DNA of 64,000 nt from Morella rubra (lineage: Eukaryota > Streptophyta > Magnoliopsida > Fagales > Myricaceae), in NCBI GenBank assembly GCA_003952965.2, contig RXIC02000488.1, forward strand, positions 41,643-105,642. Direction: 5' to 3'. A model generated the notes under the pieces. That model searched no databases. It was not told the origin of the DNA and saw only the letters and a list, made by a program, of their open reading frames with translations. The first letter of the stretch is position 1, and every line of letters begins with the position of its first letter. The translations under genes and the position numbers were made by a program. Shown here piece by piece: positions 34,440 through 45,571 of this stretch.

Positions 34440-35360
34440 CTCTGAAACAACACTTGGGTCTACTATCTCAGTAGATTTAAGCTTTGTCTTTTTCCAACCG
34501 TCTCCAACTTTTCAAAAAAAGCATAGAAATTTACTCCGCCTTCCAAGATTGAACCAGACTAATTTACTAGGTGCTAAAACGTGCAAACAATTACCACCTG
34601 ATTTTGGAACTTCCTCATATTAAATTCCGATAAGACTATTGGTCTTTTGATGTGTTAAAAGGGTTCTCAGATGGATGAAAGTCAGAACCCACCTCATCCA
34701 GGAGTTATGTTCAACCTTTGACTAACGTTGGTTGTCTGATTGGTGCATTTTTATATGGATGGATCCAAGTATGAAACTTGCAAGAAAAGTCAAGATCACA
34801 ATATGATATGTTTCTCTCGAGTGTGACGCTCTTCCTTGTTCAGACAGGCTTGGTTTATGGGGTCAAACTACAAGCTCCAACCCAGGAGACTACAGAAGGT
34901 ATAGTGTCGGGGGTGCTGCATAAAGCAGAGAGAGAGGATTCAAATCTCAATACCACTTATATTAGCCAAACAATTTGAACTAAAACGACAAATACGATTT
35001 GTTCCCATGTAGTCTTGCACGAAACCAGGCTTATCAATTAAAGTGAAGATTGTTACAGCAATTCTGAAGTCCATGGTTGAAGCCACTTCGATGGGTTTTC
35101 TTTCTCCCTATTATGGACAGTTCTTAAAGTTCACTTCAGGATATGTACAAGACATCGTTTCAGCTTTAAGAAGACAATCTCACGACCGATTTCAGTTCAA
35201 AGAAGAGGATTTGAAGGATATAGTTCTCTGCCTGAAGAGCTCCTTCACCTATGCATCGAAGTTAGTTAATGTAGTTAGTATGCAGAAAGTCGTTTAGAGA
35301 AGACGATAGAGAATGGGGCGATATGATGTTGGCTTCTCTTCAAGAAGTATACCCTTAAAT
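34440..35360 (+). other. Duplicated spacer with unidentified gene fragment
   Basis: 34680-34990 is homologous to 55470-55720. 35043-35297 is open for 84 codons (amphipathic, helix-rich, contains FLSPYYGQFLKFTSGYVQDI) and looks like a piece of a real protein, but I do not recognise the family. 35096-35176 recurs at 44303-44382. Not supported as an intact gene. Confidence 0.4.
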
Positions 35361-35364
35361 ATAA

Positions 35365-37997
35365 ATTGTATAATATTAAAAATTCTGAAGCCCTGATAAT
35401 GTGTTTTCGTCTGGAATTCCAAGTTCAGAAGAAGTTTGATCCCGAAAGTTCTATTGGGAAATAATTTCAATAGGTTACAACTTCTATTTGCTTCCAAAAG
35501 TACTTCGTAAACTCCTCTTAAATCCTCCCCAGCATTTGAAACATTTTGGTGGCTCTATGCATGCCACTACCTCAACCTCTACACATACCCCTGTACCCAA
35601 GCGTGTGCTTTGTACTTTCCAACCGCCAATTAACAACTTCCCTTCATATCTCAACCTTCCATTTTGGCGCCACAACTCGCTCGCTCCTCTTCTGGTTCTT
35701 CTCAATCATACCTGTAGAAACTGACATTTTTCTTCTCTCTCTTTCTCTCATTCTCTCTTCTCGTTTTCTTAACTCTACAATACCAAGTGGATTTAGCACG
35801 AGAATACCACAAATACCTACAGAGTCTGCGTCTGATTTTCTTGAATTTTATTGAGATAGCAAGAATGGGGGACTCCGACGCTGTGGCTTCTTCCTCTACC
35901 TTCTTGTTGATCTGCCAAAAATACGGAGCATTCTTGAGTGGAAATAGGGATGCCGAAGCCTGTTCTGCATCCGAGGAGGAAAATAATGCGTATATCGCGG
36001 AGTCGCTTCGAAGAGAGTGCTAATTTTTTTGGATCCCGAAGCTTTAGGCTCGAGCCAAGCACAAGCCGAAGCTGGTTTAGGGGGGCTCGCTTGCTGATCA
36101 GAAACTCGATTTTATTTGTTTGTTTCCTTCACTAAAGTTCTAGTTTTGGTTTTTTTCTAATTTGTTTATTTCTTTAAGATATTCTTGGACCAGCTCTTGA
36201 AATATGGGTTTCTTGATTCAGATTCGGAAAAGGTTTGATCTCAAATTTACGACAGCTTCCTTATCCCTGACTTACTTTGATCGCTTTCTTTCAATGCAAC
36301 CCATTGGTGTAAGCAAAAGTCGGAATCTTTTTTACTAATGCCGTCTTTATGATTTTCCATATTTAATGGCTTGTTCTTACGATTGCCGTTGGTTTAGTGC
36401 GGGCAACTTTTTGCTGTCTGGGCACTAGCCATGGCAAGTTTATCTTTGGCAGCAAAGTTCGAGGAGAATAAATTGCCGGACCTTTTGGGCTTTCGGAGCG
36501 AAGGTTGTCTTTCTGAGAATGAGCTAATTCTATTGGAAGCTTTCGAGTGGGATCTAAACTTAATAACTCCCTTCACTTATCTGCATTATTTCTGATGGTG
36601 CAATACTGAATCATATCTAAAATTAATTTAGGTCGAAAAATATGATTACGTGAAAGCCCAACAGTTACAACCAAACCCACGTCGCATATTTTTTAAAAGA
36701 GAAAATCGCTACATATGCCGGAAGAACCTAACGCCCACGATAAGTCTCTCACTATAAGAGATACGAATAATTGTGAGAAAAAAGTGAAGAGAGTATCACA
36801 GAGCACGACCTCAAGAACTTGCTAAAATCTTGGCTAGAGGAAAAGAGGGGAACGTGGGCAAAAACACTATAAAAAGAGAAGCTGCGAGAACGAGTAAGTG
36901 ATTTCTGTGTGATAAAATAGTAAAATTCGTATAAAAATAGGGATGATTTAAGCTTCGGAGGTTCCACACTCAGAACTGAGGTCCTTTATTGTTTTACAAG
37001 AAAAGAAACGGGAAGATCAAGCTGCATTTACTCTGACGTATTGACCATAAACCAACAGATTTATCAATTTTATCTATAAATTCTGTGGTGAATGTAAACC
37101 AGAAGAATCGCTCTCTAAAGATGCCGGACTTATTATGGACCTCGCAGGAGGTGATAAATGAATTCAAGATTTGCTCCAAACTGATCTATGAGTTTGTTAT
37201 GTTTATTTATTAAGTTGAGCTATCTGATGCAGAGATCAATATAATGGATCATCGGCCATCTGTTATAGCTGCGGCCACAATATTAGTAGGAATTTATGAT
37301 CAATTGACCGTAGAGGATTTGGAGCTCAAGATGAGTACGATCCCGTTCTCTGGCTCTCTGAAAAATGTGAGTTTCTTGTTTGAATGAACATTGATCTTGC
37401 ACATTAAAAAAAGAAAGGGTGTGATTCTTTTAGCTGATTTGCATTCTATTTTGTACAGGAACATATATTTTCGTGTTTCAATCTGATGCAGAACATAAAG
37501 GAGCTCAAAGCTAAGTCAGTTCAGAATTCAGCAAAGAAGCGCAAACTTAAGACCCACTGGCCAGTAGCCGAGAATTTTTGCACAGTGCATTGCTTAGTTG
37601 GTGTAATCAAGAATTCTTCCTCCCCACTTGCAGTTCGTCTTAAAAGAAGACTTCCTTTCATAACCAATCACAATTGCCGAAGACTTCCTTTCGCTCATCA
37701 TGGGGATTTGACATCAGCGAGCACTTTTCCATAGTGATTCTTGGTAGCGCTTCCTGTTAATTTTTGTTTGGGTCTAGACTCTAATCTCTACTCTTGTGCT
37801 CTCTGATATAATATTTTTCCTGGGCCCTTGTTTTCAACCACGAATGTGAATGCCCAATGGACCAGTTACGTGACTTAAGTGCATAAAAAACCCGTTGCAA
37901 AGAATTAAATGGATATAAGGTCCATGACAAGCAACCGAGCTAAAATAAAAAAAAAATGAGCCGCAAGGCTCAACTTCACAAACCTTTCCTCAACATG
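35365..37997 (+). pseudogene. D-type cyclin pseudogene (left arm of inverted duplication)
   Basis: Starts at ATG 35865 (MGDSDAVAS). Cyclin features in order: an Rb-binding-like LxCxE region degraded to LICQK; a stop after AESLRREC at 36021 followed by frame-shifted remains (SWFRGARLLI). Then LDQLLKYGF with a frameshift before LTYFDRFLSMQPIG (36220-36308). Cyclin-box end WALAMASLSLAAKFEENKLP to TPFTYLHYF (36400-36592). C-terminal cyclin fold SVIAAATILVGIYDQLTVE to FSCFNLMQNIKELK (about 37260-37510). Between 36593 and about 37065 a stretch of about 470 bp is inserted that the right-arm copy lacks. Most like CYCD5-type cyclins, but the subgroup is uncertain. Inactive. Confidence 0.82.
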
Positions 37998-37999
37998 AT

Positions 38000-38283
38000 A
38001 ATTCACAGCTTTTTTCGTTCTGGGGCTCTACCCCTCAGCCTGTGTATGTACCCATAGCGTCTGCAATCTACTCCCTGACCGCTATATAACTCCACTATGT
38101 ATCTCATTTGGAAGCCACAACATTCACTCCCTCTCTTGCTCTGTTTCTTCTCACCTCGACGTAGGATTCGAATCTACAAATACCCACACACAGTTTTCTG
38201 TTTGATTGGATTAATGGCGGAACCTGACACTCCTGGTTCTTCTTCTGAACCCTTGGGCCTAGATGGAATAAGTCATCAGTAAG
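38000..38283 (+). pseudogene. Possible promoter and first exon of an interrupted gene
   Basis: A TATA-like GCTATATAAC at 38081-38090 precedes a pyrimidine-rich leader and an ATG at 38214 opening MAEPDTPGSSSEPLGLDGI. The frame runs to 38283, where it meets RLK-derived sequence (about 38262-38283, antisense) and then the hAT-like element. No later exon was found. The gene is not recognised; it may be a truncated 5' end left by the rearrangements. Confidence 0.35.
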
Positions 38284-39995
38284 TAGTGGCGGATCCAGAT
38301 CAAAATTTATGGGAGTCAACTTTAAACGCAAAATGATAAGAATTTTTTTTCTTTCGTAATGCAAAAAATTTTCTTAGAGCTACAATATCGAAAATTAAAG
38401 ACTAAAAGCATTAAAAATAATAGAATACACGTACCGTACTATGTACTACGACTGAGAGATGACAATTGCATCCTACGTTTTTGCATCTTCTGAAAATGTT
38501 GCAAAATGGCTTTCTTATCACAAACTTATCCATTATCTAAACAAAAATAAAACAAAGTGAAAACAATAAATCAATTGGATCACAACTCAAAAATCTAAAT
38601 TCCAATCTAATTAATTCAAATTCAAATCCAAATCCAAATTTCCAATCTAATTACATTGCATTCAATTGATATTACAATCAAATTAATTAAAAATGATACT
38701 ATTACAAAAATCCCAATTTCACAAAATGTCAAAATCCCTAATTCAAATCCAAATTACAATCTAATTACATTGCATTCAATTGATATTACAATCAAATTAA
38801 TTAAAAATGATACTATTAAAAAAAATCCCCAATGTCACAAAAGGTCAAAATCCCTAATTCAAATCCAAATTCTAATCTAATTACATTGCATTCAATTGAT
38901 ATTACAATCAAATTATTCAAAAATGAAAACAATTTCACAAACCAATTCAAATAAACAGTTTCACATCATATCCAAATTCCAAACCAATTTAATCCCATCC
39001 TCCAACAATTTCACAAACCATAAATATCCAAACCAATTCAATCCATCCTCCAACATTTCATATCCAAACAATTTCAAACCACATATCCAAACCAATTCAA
39101 TCCCATTCTCCAACAATTTCACAAATCATAAAATTCAAACCCTAAAGCATTTTTAGCATACTAAATAAATGAATTTTTCTACTTAATTGTAGATAGAGAA
39201 TCTTGAATAGAGAGACGTACTAGGGGTCGGAGGGCCAACAATTTTCAAGTGTAAAATCTCGAGGATCCTGCAAAAATTGAAACCGTAAAAAATCAAAATA
39301 ATGAGATTGAGAATTTGAGAGAGAGCTGAGAGTCAAGAGAGAGAGGCAGAGACGAGAGTTTAGAGTTGAGAGAGAGAGGCAAAGCCGGCAGCCGCAGAGA
39401 GCAAAAGAGAGAGAGAGAATGTGGACTGTGGGCCGTGGCAGAGAGAGAGAGAGAGACCCACAACAGCTGCAGTGGTGGACTGGTGGTGCGGCGCAGCGGC
39501 TGGAGCCTTGATGCTGGTGTTGCAGTGCAGCTGGCAGCTGCAGTGGTGCGGCGGTGGTCCGGTGGACAGCAGGGCAGTGGCCGCAGGCACGATGGTGCAG
39601 CGGTGACGAGAAAGAGAGAGGGAGGGAAAATTCAAAGAGAGAGAGAGAGATAAAAGAGAGAGAGAGAGAGGAAGAAGGAGAACGTGTTTTGTTAAAATAG
39701 GGTGAAACGCACCATTTCACCCTGTTTTGATATTTTTTTTTTCGTTTTTCATTTTACGTTTTGATTTATTTTTTTTAAGGCAGAGAGTGAAACGACGCCG
39801 TTTCACCCTTTGCATATTAAAAAATAAAGGGCCTGGGCCCAACAGAAAAAACCAGGGTTGGCCTGGGCCTGTGGGGATCAAGCTCCTATAGGCCCAGACC
39901 AACATCTGAAAAATAAAAATAAAAATAAAAAAATTTTACATGTAAAATTTTTTTTTGGCCGGTCCAATGGGGGGAGCCCCCTGCATCCGCCACTG
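38284..39995 (+). mobile_element. Non-autonomous hAT-like element with 8-bp target duplication
   Basis: Terminal inverted repeats TAGTGGCGGATCCAG (left) and CTGCATCCGCCACTG (right) match the common plant hAT end CAGTGGCGGATCCAG. The flanking 8-mers TCAGTAAG (38276-38283) and TTAGTAAG (39996-40003) differ at one base. RLK homology continues on both sides, proving insertion into an RLK fragment. The interior holds a 116-bp tandem array, GA-rich tracts and GC-rich low-complexity sequence; no transposase. A relative in opposite orientation is at 42794-44300. Confidence 0.85.
38641..38920. repeat. 116-bp tandem repeat inside the hAT-like element
   Basis: About two and a half copies, each containing TTACATTGCATTCAATTGAT (38651, 38767 and 38883 approximately). 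Further degenerate 'aaccaattcaatcc' repeats follow to about 39120. Confidence 0.85.
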
Positions 39996-40573
39996 TTAGT
40001 AAGATTAAGGTATTCAAGCTTGCCCAGATTGGTAAATACCAATTATGGTATCGGTCCAGTAAACTTATTCAGGGATAGATCCAAGTAAGTCAAGTTGTGA
40101 CAATCAAGTATAAATCCCGGGAACCCTGAAGTGAGTTCCTTGTAAGAAAGGCTAAGACGAGTCAACAATGGCATGCCTGAAAACTTAGACCAGTCAGGAT
40201 TTACTAAGTAGTTTGATCCAAGGTCCAAGTACCATACCTTTCGAAGATTGCGAAACTGATACGGAATTGAACCGTTCAGATAGTTGCTGTACAAGCTTAC
40301 GTACCGAAGTTTCGTCAACCGGCCTATCTCCGAAGGTATTATGTTGTCAAAGTAGTTGAGGCCCACGTCCAGATAAGTAAGCTTGGAGAGGTTTCCGATG
40401 GCTGGTGGTATTGGTCCACTGAGATTGTTGTTGCTGAGGTCCAGGCTGCAAGTGAGGTTTAGAAACAGAGTGAAGTTGAACTGTGCTAGCGTTCCCTTGA
40501 GGTTGACACCAGAGATGTTTACTTTTGAGACTGTTCCGGATAAGTTGCAGACAATGCTTGTCCAATTGCTAAG
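39996..40573 (-). pseudogene. Fragment of MIK2-like LRR receptor kinase
   Basis: Minus-strand reading from 40573 matches about residues 68-265 of the RLK at 48814 at high identity: LRR N-cap end (NLSNWTSIVCN), then repeats [32 protein letters not shown], and [18 protein letters not shown]. At 39996-40003 it is split by the hAT-like element and about 20 more matching bases appear at 38262-38283. It has no signal peptide, later LRRs or kinase. A third, younger relative of the tandem pair. Confidence 0.9.
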
Positions 40574-40704
40574 ATTTTTAAAATGATACATGAAGGATAC
40601 TAAATCCAATCAACTGAATAGCTTCCAAGTCTCATGTAGATTTTCAAAGGTAGCATTGTTTCCTAAAAGCCTGCCATGTATCATATGACACTGACTCATA
40701 AGTC

Positions 40705-42790
40705 TGTGTAAAGTTTGCAAAAGAAAGAAGCAGAGTGTAACGAGAGAGAGAGAGAGAGAGAGTTGGTTAAATTTCTGTATATTCGAATTAACGAATAATG
40801 AGTACAGATTACAAGCCATATAGCCAAATAACAGAATAACCAAAACTGCTATAACAATACTAACTAGACTGCCAGCTCAGATCGCATGCTAGTTAACAGA
40901 GGAAAAATATAATTCAATACTCCCCCTCAAGATGAACAAAAAATATTGTTGAAATTCATGTTGGACACGAGAAAACTAAACTGATCAGAGCCTAAAGACT
41001 TGGTAAACAAGTCAGCCAATTGATGCTTAGAACACACATGAAGAGTTTGAATCAAACCAGCAAGAATTTTGTCTCTAATAAGATGACAATCTAATTCTAT
41101 GTGCTTGGTGCGTTTATGAAACACTGGATTAGCTATAATGTGCATATCAGTGAAATTATCACAGAACAGGAGAGCCGGTTGTGGGTGAGGAATCTGGAAG
41201 TCAGCAAGAAGAAACTTAAGCCACGTTAACTCACAACTCGTGGCTGCCATAGCCCTATATTCAGCCTCAGCTGATGATCTAGAAATAATGGTTTGTTTCT
41301 TAGACTTCAATGAAACCAATTAGTCACCTAGAAAAACACAGAAGTCAGTAATAGAACGTCTAGTATCTGCACATCCTGCCTAGTCAGAATCGGAGAAGGC
41401 CTTCAAGTGCGGGGAACTAGCAGCAGAGTAGAACAAGCCCTGACCAAGTGATCCTTTTGAGATACCGAAGCACCCTATATGCAGCATCAAGATGAAGCTG
41501 ATGCGGTTTATCCATATACTGACTTAACACTTGTAAAGTATAAGAAATATCAGGCCAAGTAATAGTAAGATAGAGAAGCCTGCCAACAAGCCGTCGATAT
41601 ACAATAGGATCAGATAAAGGGGAACCACCGAGTAAAGCCGAGTTACCGGTGCATATGTTCTATAGAGAGAGGCTCTGCCTTCTCTCTAGAACACCCTTAG
41701 GTTTTCCGCCCAACCTTCTCTCCCTTCAGGTTCTCGACGACGGGAGGAGCTCCGGCTCCTCCCATCCCCTCTCTTGTCCTGGCATAGTTTCTGTGTCCGG
41801 GTTCTGTCCACTTTTCTTCTTTCCATTGTCTAGTATGGCTGTTTTTGCTTGAAGAAGTGGAAGCTAGATCCCGACGTTTTCGTTGACTCTTGGAGGCCAC
41901 GCCTTAGCCCATCAGACTCAGCTCCTTCGGCCAGTCTTTTCTGCACCAGTTCGTCGCCAATCTGTCGCCGCACGTGCCCCCATGCTCTGATCAATTTTTC
42001 TGCTGTTTGGGCTATTTTTGCCGGCTTTTGATGGCACCGCTTCCCTGGACAGTGTCAGAAGCTTCGGCCGCCCAGATCTAGCCTGGTTCAGCGCCCCTCC
42101 CGCCGAGCGTGGCCTTCACGCGCCTCTTTGTGTCGCGTGTGAATTTCATGCGCCGCCGTGGTTTTCCGGCCACACTGTTGCAGTTCACTGCTTCTTTTCT
42201 TGTTGGGTTTGTTTGGTTTGTCACTACCTTGAGGGGGCTTTCCTGGCCATTTAGTGGCCTTGCCGCCCTTTTTGTGGGCTTTGTTGTGTTTTTCTAGGTT
42301 GCCTATGTTCTTAGCTTTAATGCTAACTCCTATTTGGTTTCGATAGTGCCGTCTACCTTTTTTCGCCACTCTCTTTCTTTACCCAGCATGGAGCATTTGT
42401 GGTTTATTGATCCTTTTGGATCTCGCTAGCCTTTTTTGCAACCTAGTTGCGCTTGGATCTTTTGTTCTTGATCTTTATTGTATCTTGTACTCTGGATTCA
42501 ATGCAATGATAGCCTCACGATATTATTTAGCAAAAAAAGATAAAGGGGAACCTCCATCTCGAGTAAGCTTCAAATTCTACTCAATTGGTGTATGAATTGG
42601 CTTAGCTCCAAGGAAACCAACATCTGTCAAATATATCAAGAGTGAACTTATGCTAACATATTGAAAGACCAGCGTCTGATCGAGCTACTTCCAAGCCAAG
42701 AAAGTATTTTAGCTGACCTAAGTCTTTAATTCTGAATTTCTGGTTAATGACAGATTTGAAATCATTGATAAGAGCCAAGTTGTCACCATT
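40705..42790 (-). mobile_element. Ty1/copia remnant: RT-RNase H end, polypurine tract and 3' LTR
   Basis: On the minus strand: RT end (42790-42653, FRIKDLGQLKYFLGLEVA), RT/RNase H (about 41660-40927, [20 protein letters not shown] and [13 protein letters not shown]), a polypurine tract (GAGGGGGAGTAT near 40917-40930), then an LTR of about 212 bp (40916-40705, TG...CA). The inner LTR boundary is supported by the break in homology to 33612-33740. TAG and TAA codons interrupt the RNase H region. A LINE-like insert (41627-42537) splits the RT region; the 5' part of the element is missing beyond 42794. Confidence 0.85.
41627..42537 (+). mobile_element. Poly(A)-ended retroelement nested in the copia element
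   Basis: Flanked by a perfect 15-bp duplication AGATAAAGGGGAACC (41612-41626 and 42538-42552). Its removal would rejoin the copia reading frame around the SPLSDPIVYRRLVG region. The 3' end is an A run preceded by AT-rich LINE-like sequence. No clear ORF; a 5'-truncated LINE or a long SINE are both possible. Confidence 0.82.
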
Positions 42791-42793
42791 AAA

Positions 42794-44300
42794 CAGTGGC
42801 GGATCTAGGGGGTGGCGACCCTGGGCGGCCGCCACCCATTGCACCGCTAAAAAAAAATTACATGTAAATTTTTTTTTTTCCATAAGTTGGCCTGGGCCTA
42901 TGGGAGCCCGATCCCCATAGGCCCAGGCCAACCCTGTTTTGCAGCCTGCAGGGCCTGGGCCTGTAAAAGAGCCCATCACCCCCACCACCGCCACAGCCTC
43001 GCAGACCCACAAAGCAGCGCTCCAGGGGCCTATAAAACGATCGCAGCACCATCTTCGTCCCCTCTGTACGTCTCTGTTTCTATGCTTATTTGCCCCAAAG
43101 AAAGGAGTTTCCAGGTGTGTTGGTCGTTTGCTTTGGGTTCGCGGGAATGGAATGGGAATTCTAATAGAGAGAGGGAGAGAAGGAGCAGAGAGTGGGGTAT
43201 GAAGAAAGGAAAGTCGAAGGGAGTACCGCGTCAAAAGGTGGTGGAAGCAAGCAGACAGATATGTCTTTGTCATTGCAGCTCTGTAGGATCGGTCCTCCTC
43301 TCCTCCTTGGGCCCTAGAGACTCTTCTTCTCAACGTGCAAACTGTTGCTACTCAGCTTCATTTTTGTCGTTGGCAGCATGTTCCTCGCTGTGCGAATTTG
43401 CTTCCGCACCGTTTAGCTCAATGGGCGGCATCCTCGAATTTCGCGGGTGTCATTCCCTTTCTAGTTTCTTCCTGAGCTTTCTTGTTCTTATCCTTGGGTT
43501 TTTGAGGGCTTTGACCCCCCTTGATGCTCTTTGTTTTGTATTAACTCTGTTCTCCCTTTTTATAATATGTGTCCGCATTTGCTCAAAAAAAGAAGAAAGA
43601 AAACAGACTGATATGACTGAAGGGTTTTATACTCTACGCATGATTTAAAAGTGCATTTTTCACTATATAAAACATAGTTGTAGAGAGGTTGGTTTTGGGG
43701 ACTGTCTTTTAATTTCAATGACCGGTTAATTTGATAAATTCAAGTTTGGCTTTCAGTCAGTCACTGCCGTGAACAAATGCCAACGATATGCCCAAGACTA
43801 CTTCTAGACTTAGGTGGTGGTTTAATTTAGATTACGAGAAATATAAGGTGAAAATTTCCTAGACCCAGGCCAACTCTGGTTTTGTGAAATTGAGGATTTT
43901 TTAGTAGTATCATTTTTAATTAATTTGATTGTAATGTCAATTGAATGCAATGTAATTAGATTGGAATTTAGATTTGAATTAATTAGATTGGAATTTGGAT
44001 TTTTGAGTTGTGATCCAATTGATTAATTGTCTTCACTTTGTTTTATTTTGTTTAGATAATGGATAAGTTTGTGATAAGAAAGCCACGCAGCGTAGAGTCG
44101 TCTAATACTTCTAGTGTGGAGTCGTCTCAGTCGTAGTACATAGTACAATACGTGTATTCTAATAATTTTAATGCTTTTAGTCTTTAATTTTTAATATTAT
44201 AACTTTAAGACAATTTTTTACATTACGAAGGAAAAAAAAAAATTTGTCATTTCGCGTTTAAAGTTCAACCCCATAAATTTTGATACTGGATCCACCACTG
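42794..44300 (-). mobile_element. Second hAT-like element, opposite orientation
   Basis: Ends CAGTGGCGGATCTAG (42794) and CTGGATCCACCACTG (44286-44300). 42794-42950 is the reverse complement of the right end of the first element, and 43900-44300 of its left end. The middle (43000-43650) differs and includes CT-rich sequence and an A-rich LINE-like tail near 43585. Flanking 8-mers do not match, so one flank was probably rearranged. The 253-codon open frame inside is low-complexity and not supported as a gene. Confidence 0.75.
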
Positions 44301-44517
44301 GTTTTCTTTCTCACCATTATGGACAGTTCTTAAAGTTCACTTCAGGATATGTACAAGACATCGTTTCAGCTTTAAGAAGAAACCTTGCTTTTGGTATCTT
44401 GGAAGTACATACCTTGCTTGAGGAAGAAACCTACCTGTTACTTTACTTCACAGAAGCAAGAGAATTGCATACAAAACAGTGAGTCAATGCGTACTTGATA
44501 TACCACATTTGGGCATG
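44301..44517. other. Mosaic junction of duplicated blocks
   Basis: 44303-44382 copies 35096-35176. It is followed directly by about 44388-44490, a copy of 48010-48110 (contains TTGGTATCTTGGAAGTACAT). Two unlinked blocks are thus fused here. Confidence 0.8.
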
Positions 44518-45571
44518 CCATGTTGAGGAAAGGTTTGTGAAGTTGGGCCTTGCGGCTCATTTTTTTTTCTTTTAGCTCGGTTGCTTGTCATGGACCTTAT
44601 ATCCATTTAATTCTTTGCAACGGGTTTTTTTATGCACTTAAGTCACGTAACTGGTCCATTGGGCATTTACATTTGTGGTTGAAAACAAGGGCCCAGGAAA
44701 AATATTATATCAGCGAGCACAAGAGTAGAGACTAGAGTCTAGACCCAAACAAAAATTAACAGGAAGCGCTACCAAGAATCACTATGGAAAAGTGCTCGCT
44801 GATGTCAAATCCCCATGATGAGCGAAAGGAAGTCTTCAGCAATTGTGATTGGTTATGAAAGGAAGTCTTCTTTTAAGACGAACCGCAAGTGGGGAGGAAG
44901 AATTCTTGATTACACCAACTAAGCAATGCACTGTGCAAAAATTCTCGGCTACTGGCCAGTGGGTCTTAAGTTTGCGCTTTTTGCTGAATTCTGAACTGAC
45001 TTAGCTTTGAGCTCCTTTATGTTCTGCATCAGATTGAAACACGAAAATATATGTTCCTGTACAAAATAGAATGCAAATCAGCTAAAAGAATCACACCCTT
45101 TCTTTCTTTAATGTGCAAGATCAATGTTCATTCAAACAGAAAACTCACATTTTCCAGAGAGCCAGAGAACGGGATCGTACTCATCTTGAGCTCCAAATCC
45201 TCTACGGTCAATTGATAAATTCCTACTAATATTGTGGCCGCAGCTATAACAGATGGCCGATGATCCATTATATTGATCTCTGCATCAGATAGGATCAGTT
45301 TGAGCGAATCTTGAATTCATTTATCACCTCCTGCGAATATTTTCTCTAGAGAGCGATAGAATTTAGGATGAAATAATGCCCCACTCGAAAGCTTCCAATA
45401 GAATTAATTCTCAGTAAGACAACCTTCGCTCCGAAAGCCCAAAAGGTCCGGCAATTTATTCTCCTCGAACTTTGCTGCCAAAGATAAACTTGCCATGGCT
45501 AGTGCCCAGACAGCAAAAAGTTGCCCGCACTAAACCAACAGCAATCGCAAGAACAAGCCATTAAATATGGA
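44518..45571 (-). pseudogene. D-type cyclin pseudogene, partial copy A (right arm)
   Basis: Reverse complement of left-arm sequence from about 37997 back to 37200, then, after an internal deletion near 45295-45370, parts of the cyclin-box exon back to about 36380. Duplicated in tandem by copy B: GCTCGGTTGCTTGTCATGG starts both (44576 and 45572). Non-functional. Confidence 0.85.

Noticed and set aside
38641..38920. CRISPR-like spaced repeats
   Set aside because: Plant nuclear context; units are contiguous 116-bp tandem repeats inside a transposon, with no variable spacers.
39220..39720. 166-codon minus-strand Ser/Leu-rich ORF
   Set aside because: Made by GA/CT-rich low-complexity sequence in the first hAT-like element.
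42887..43648. 253-codon plus-strand ORF
   Set aside because: Inside a hAT-like element, low-complexity at both ends, no domain, and crosses an A-rich retroelement tail.
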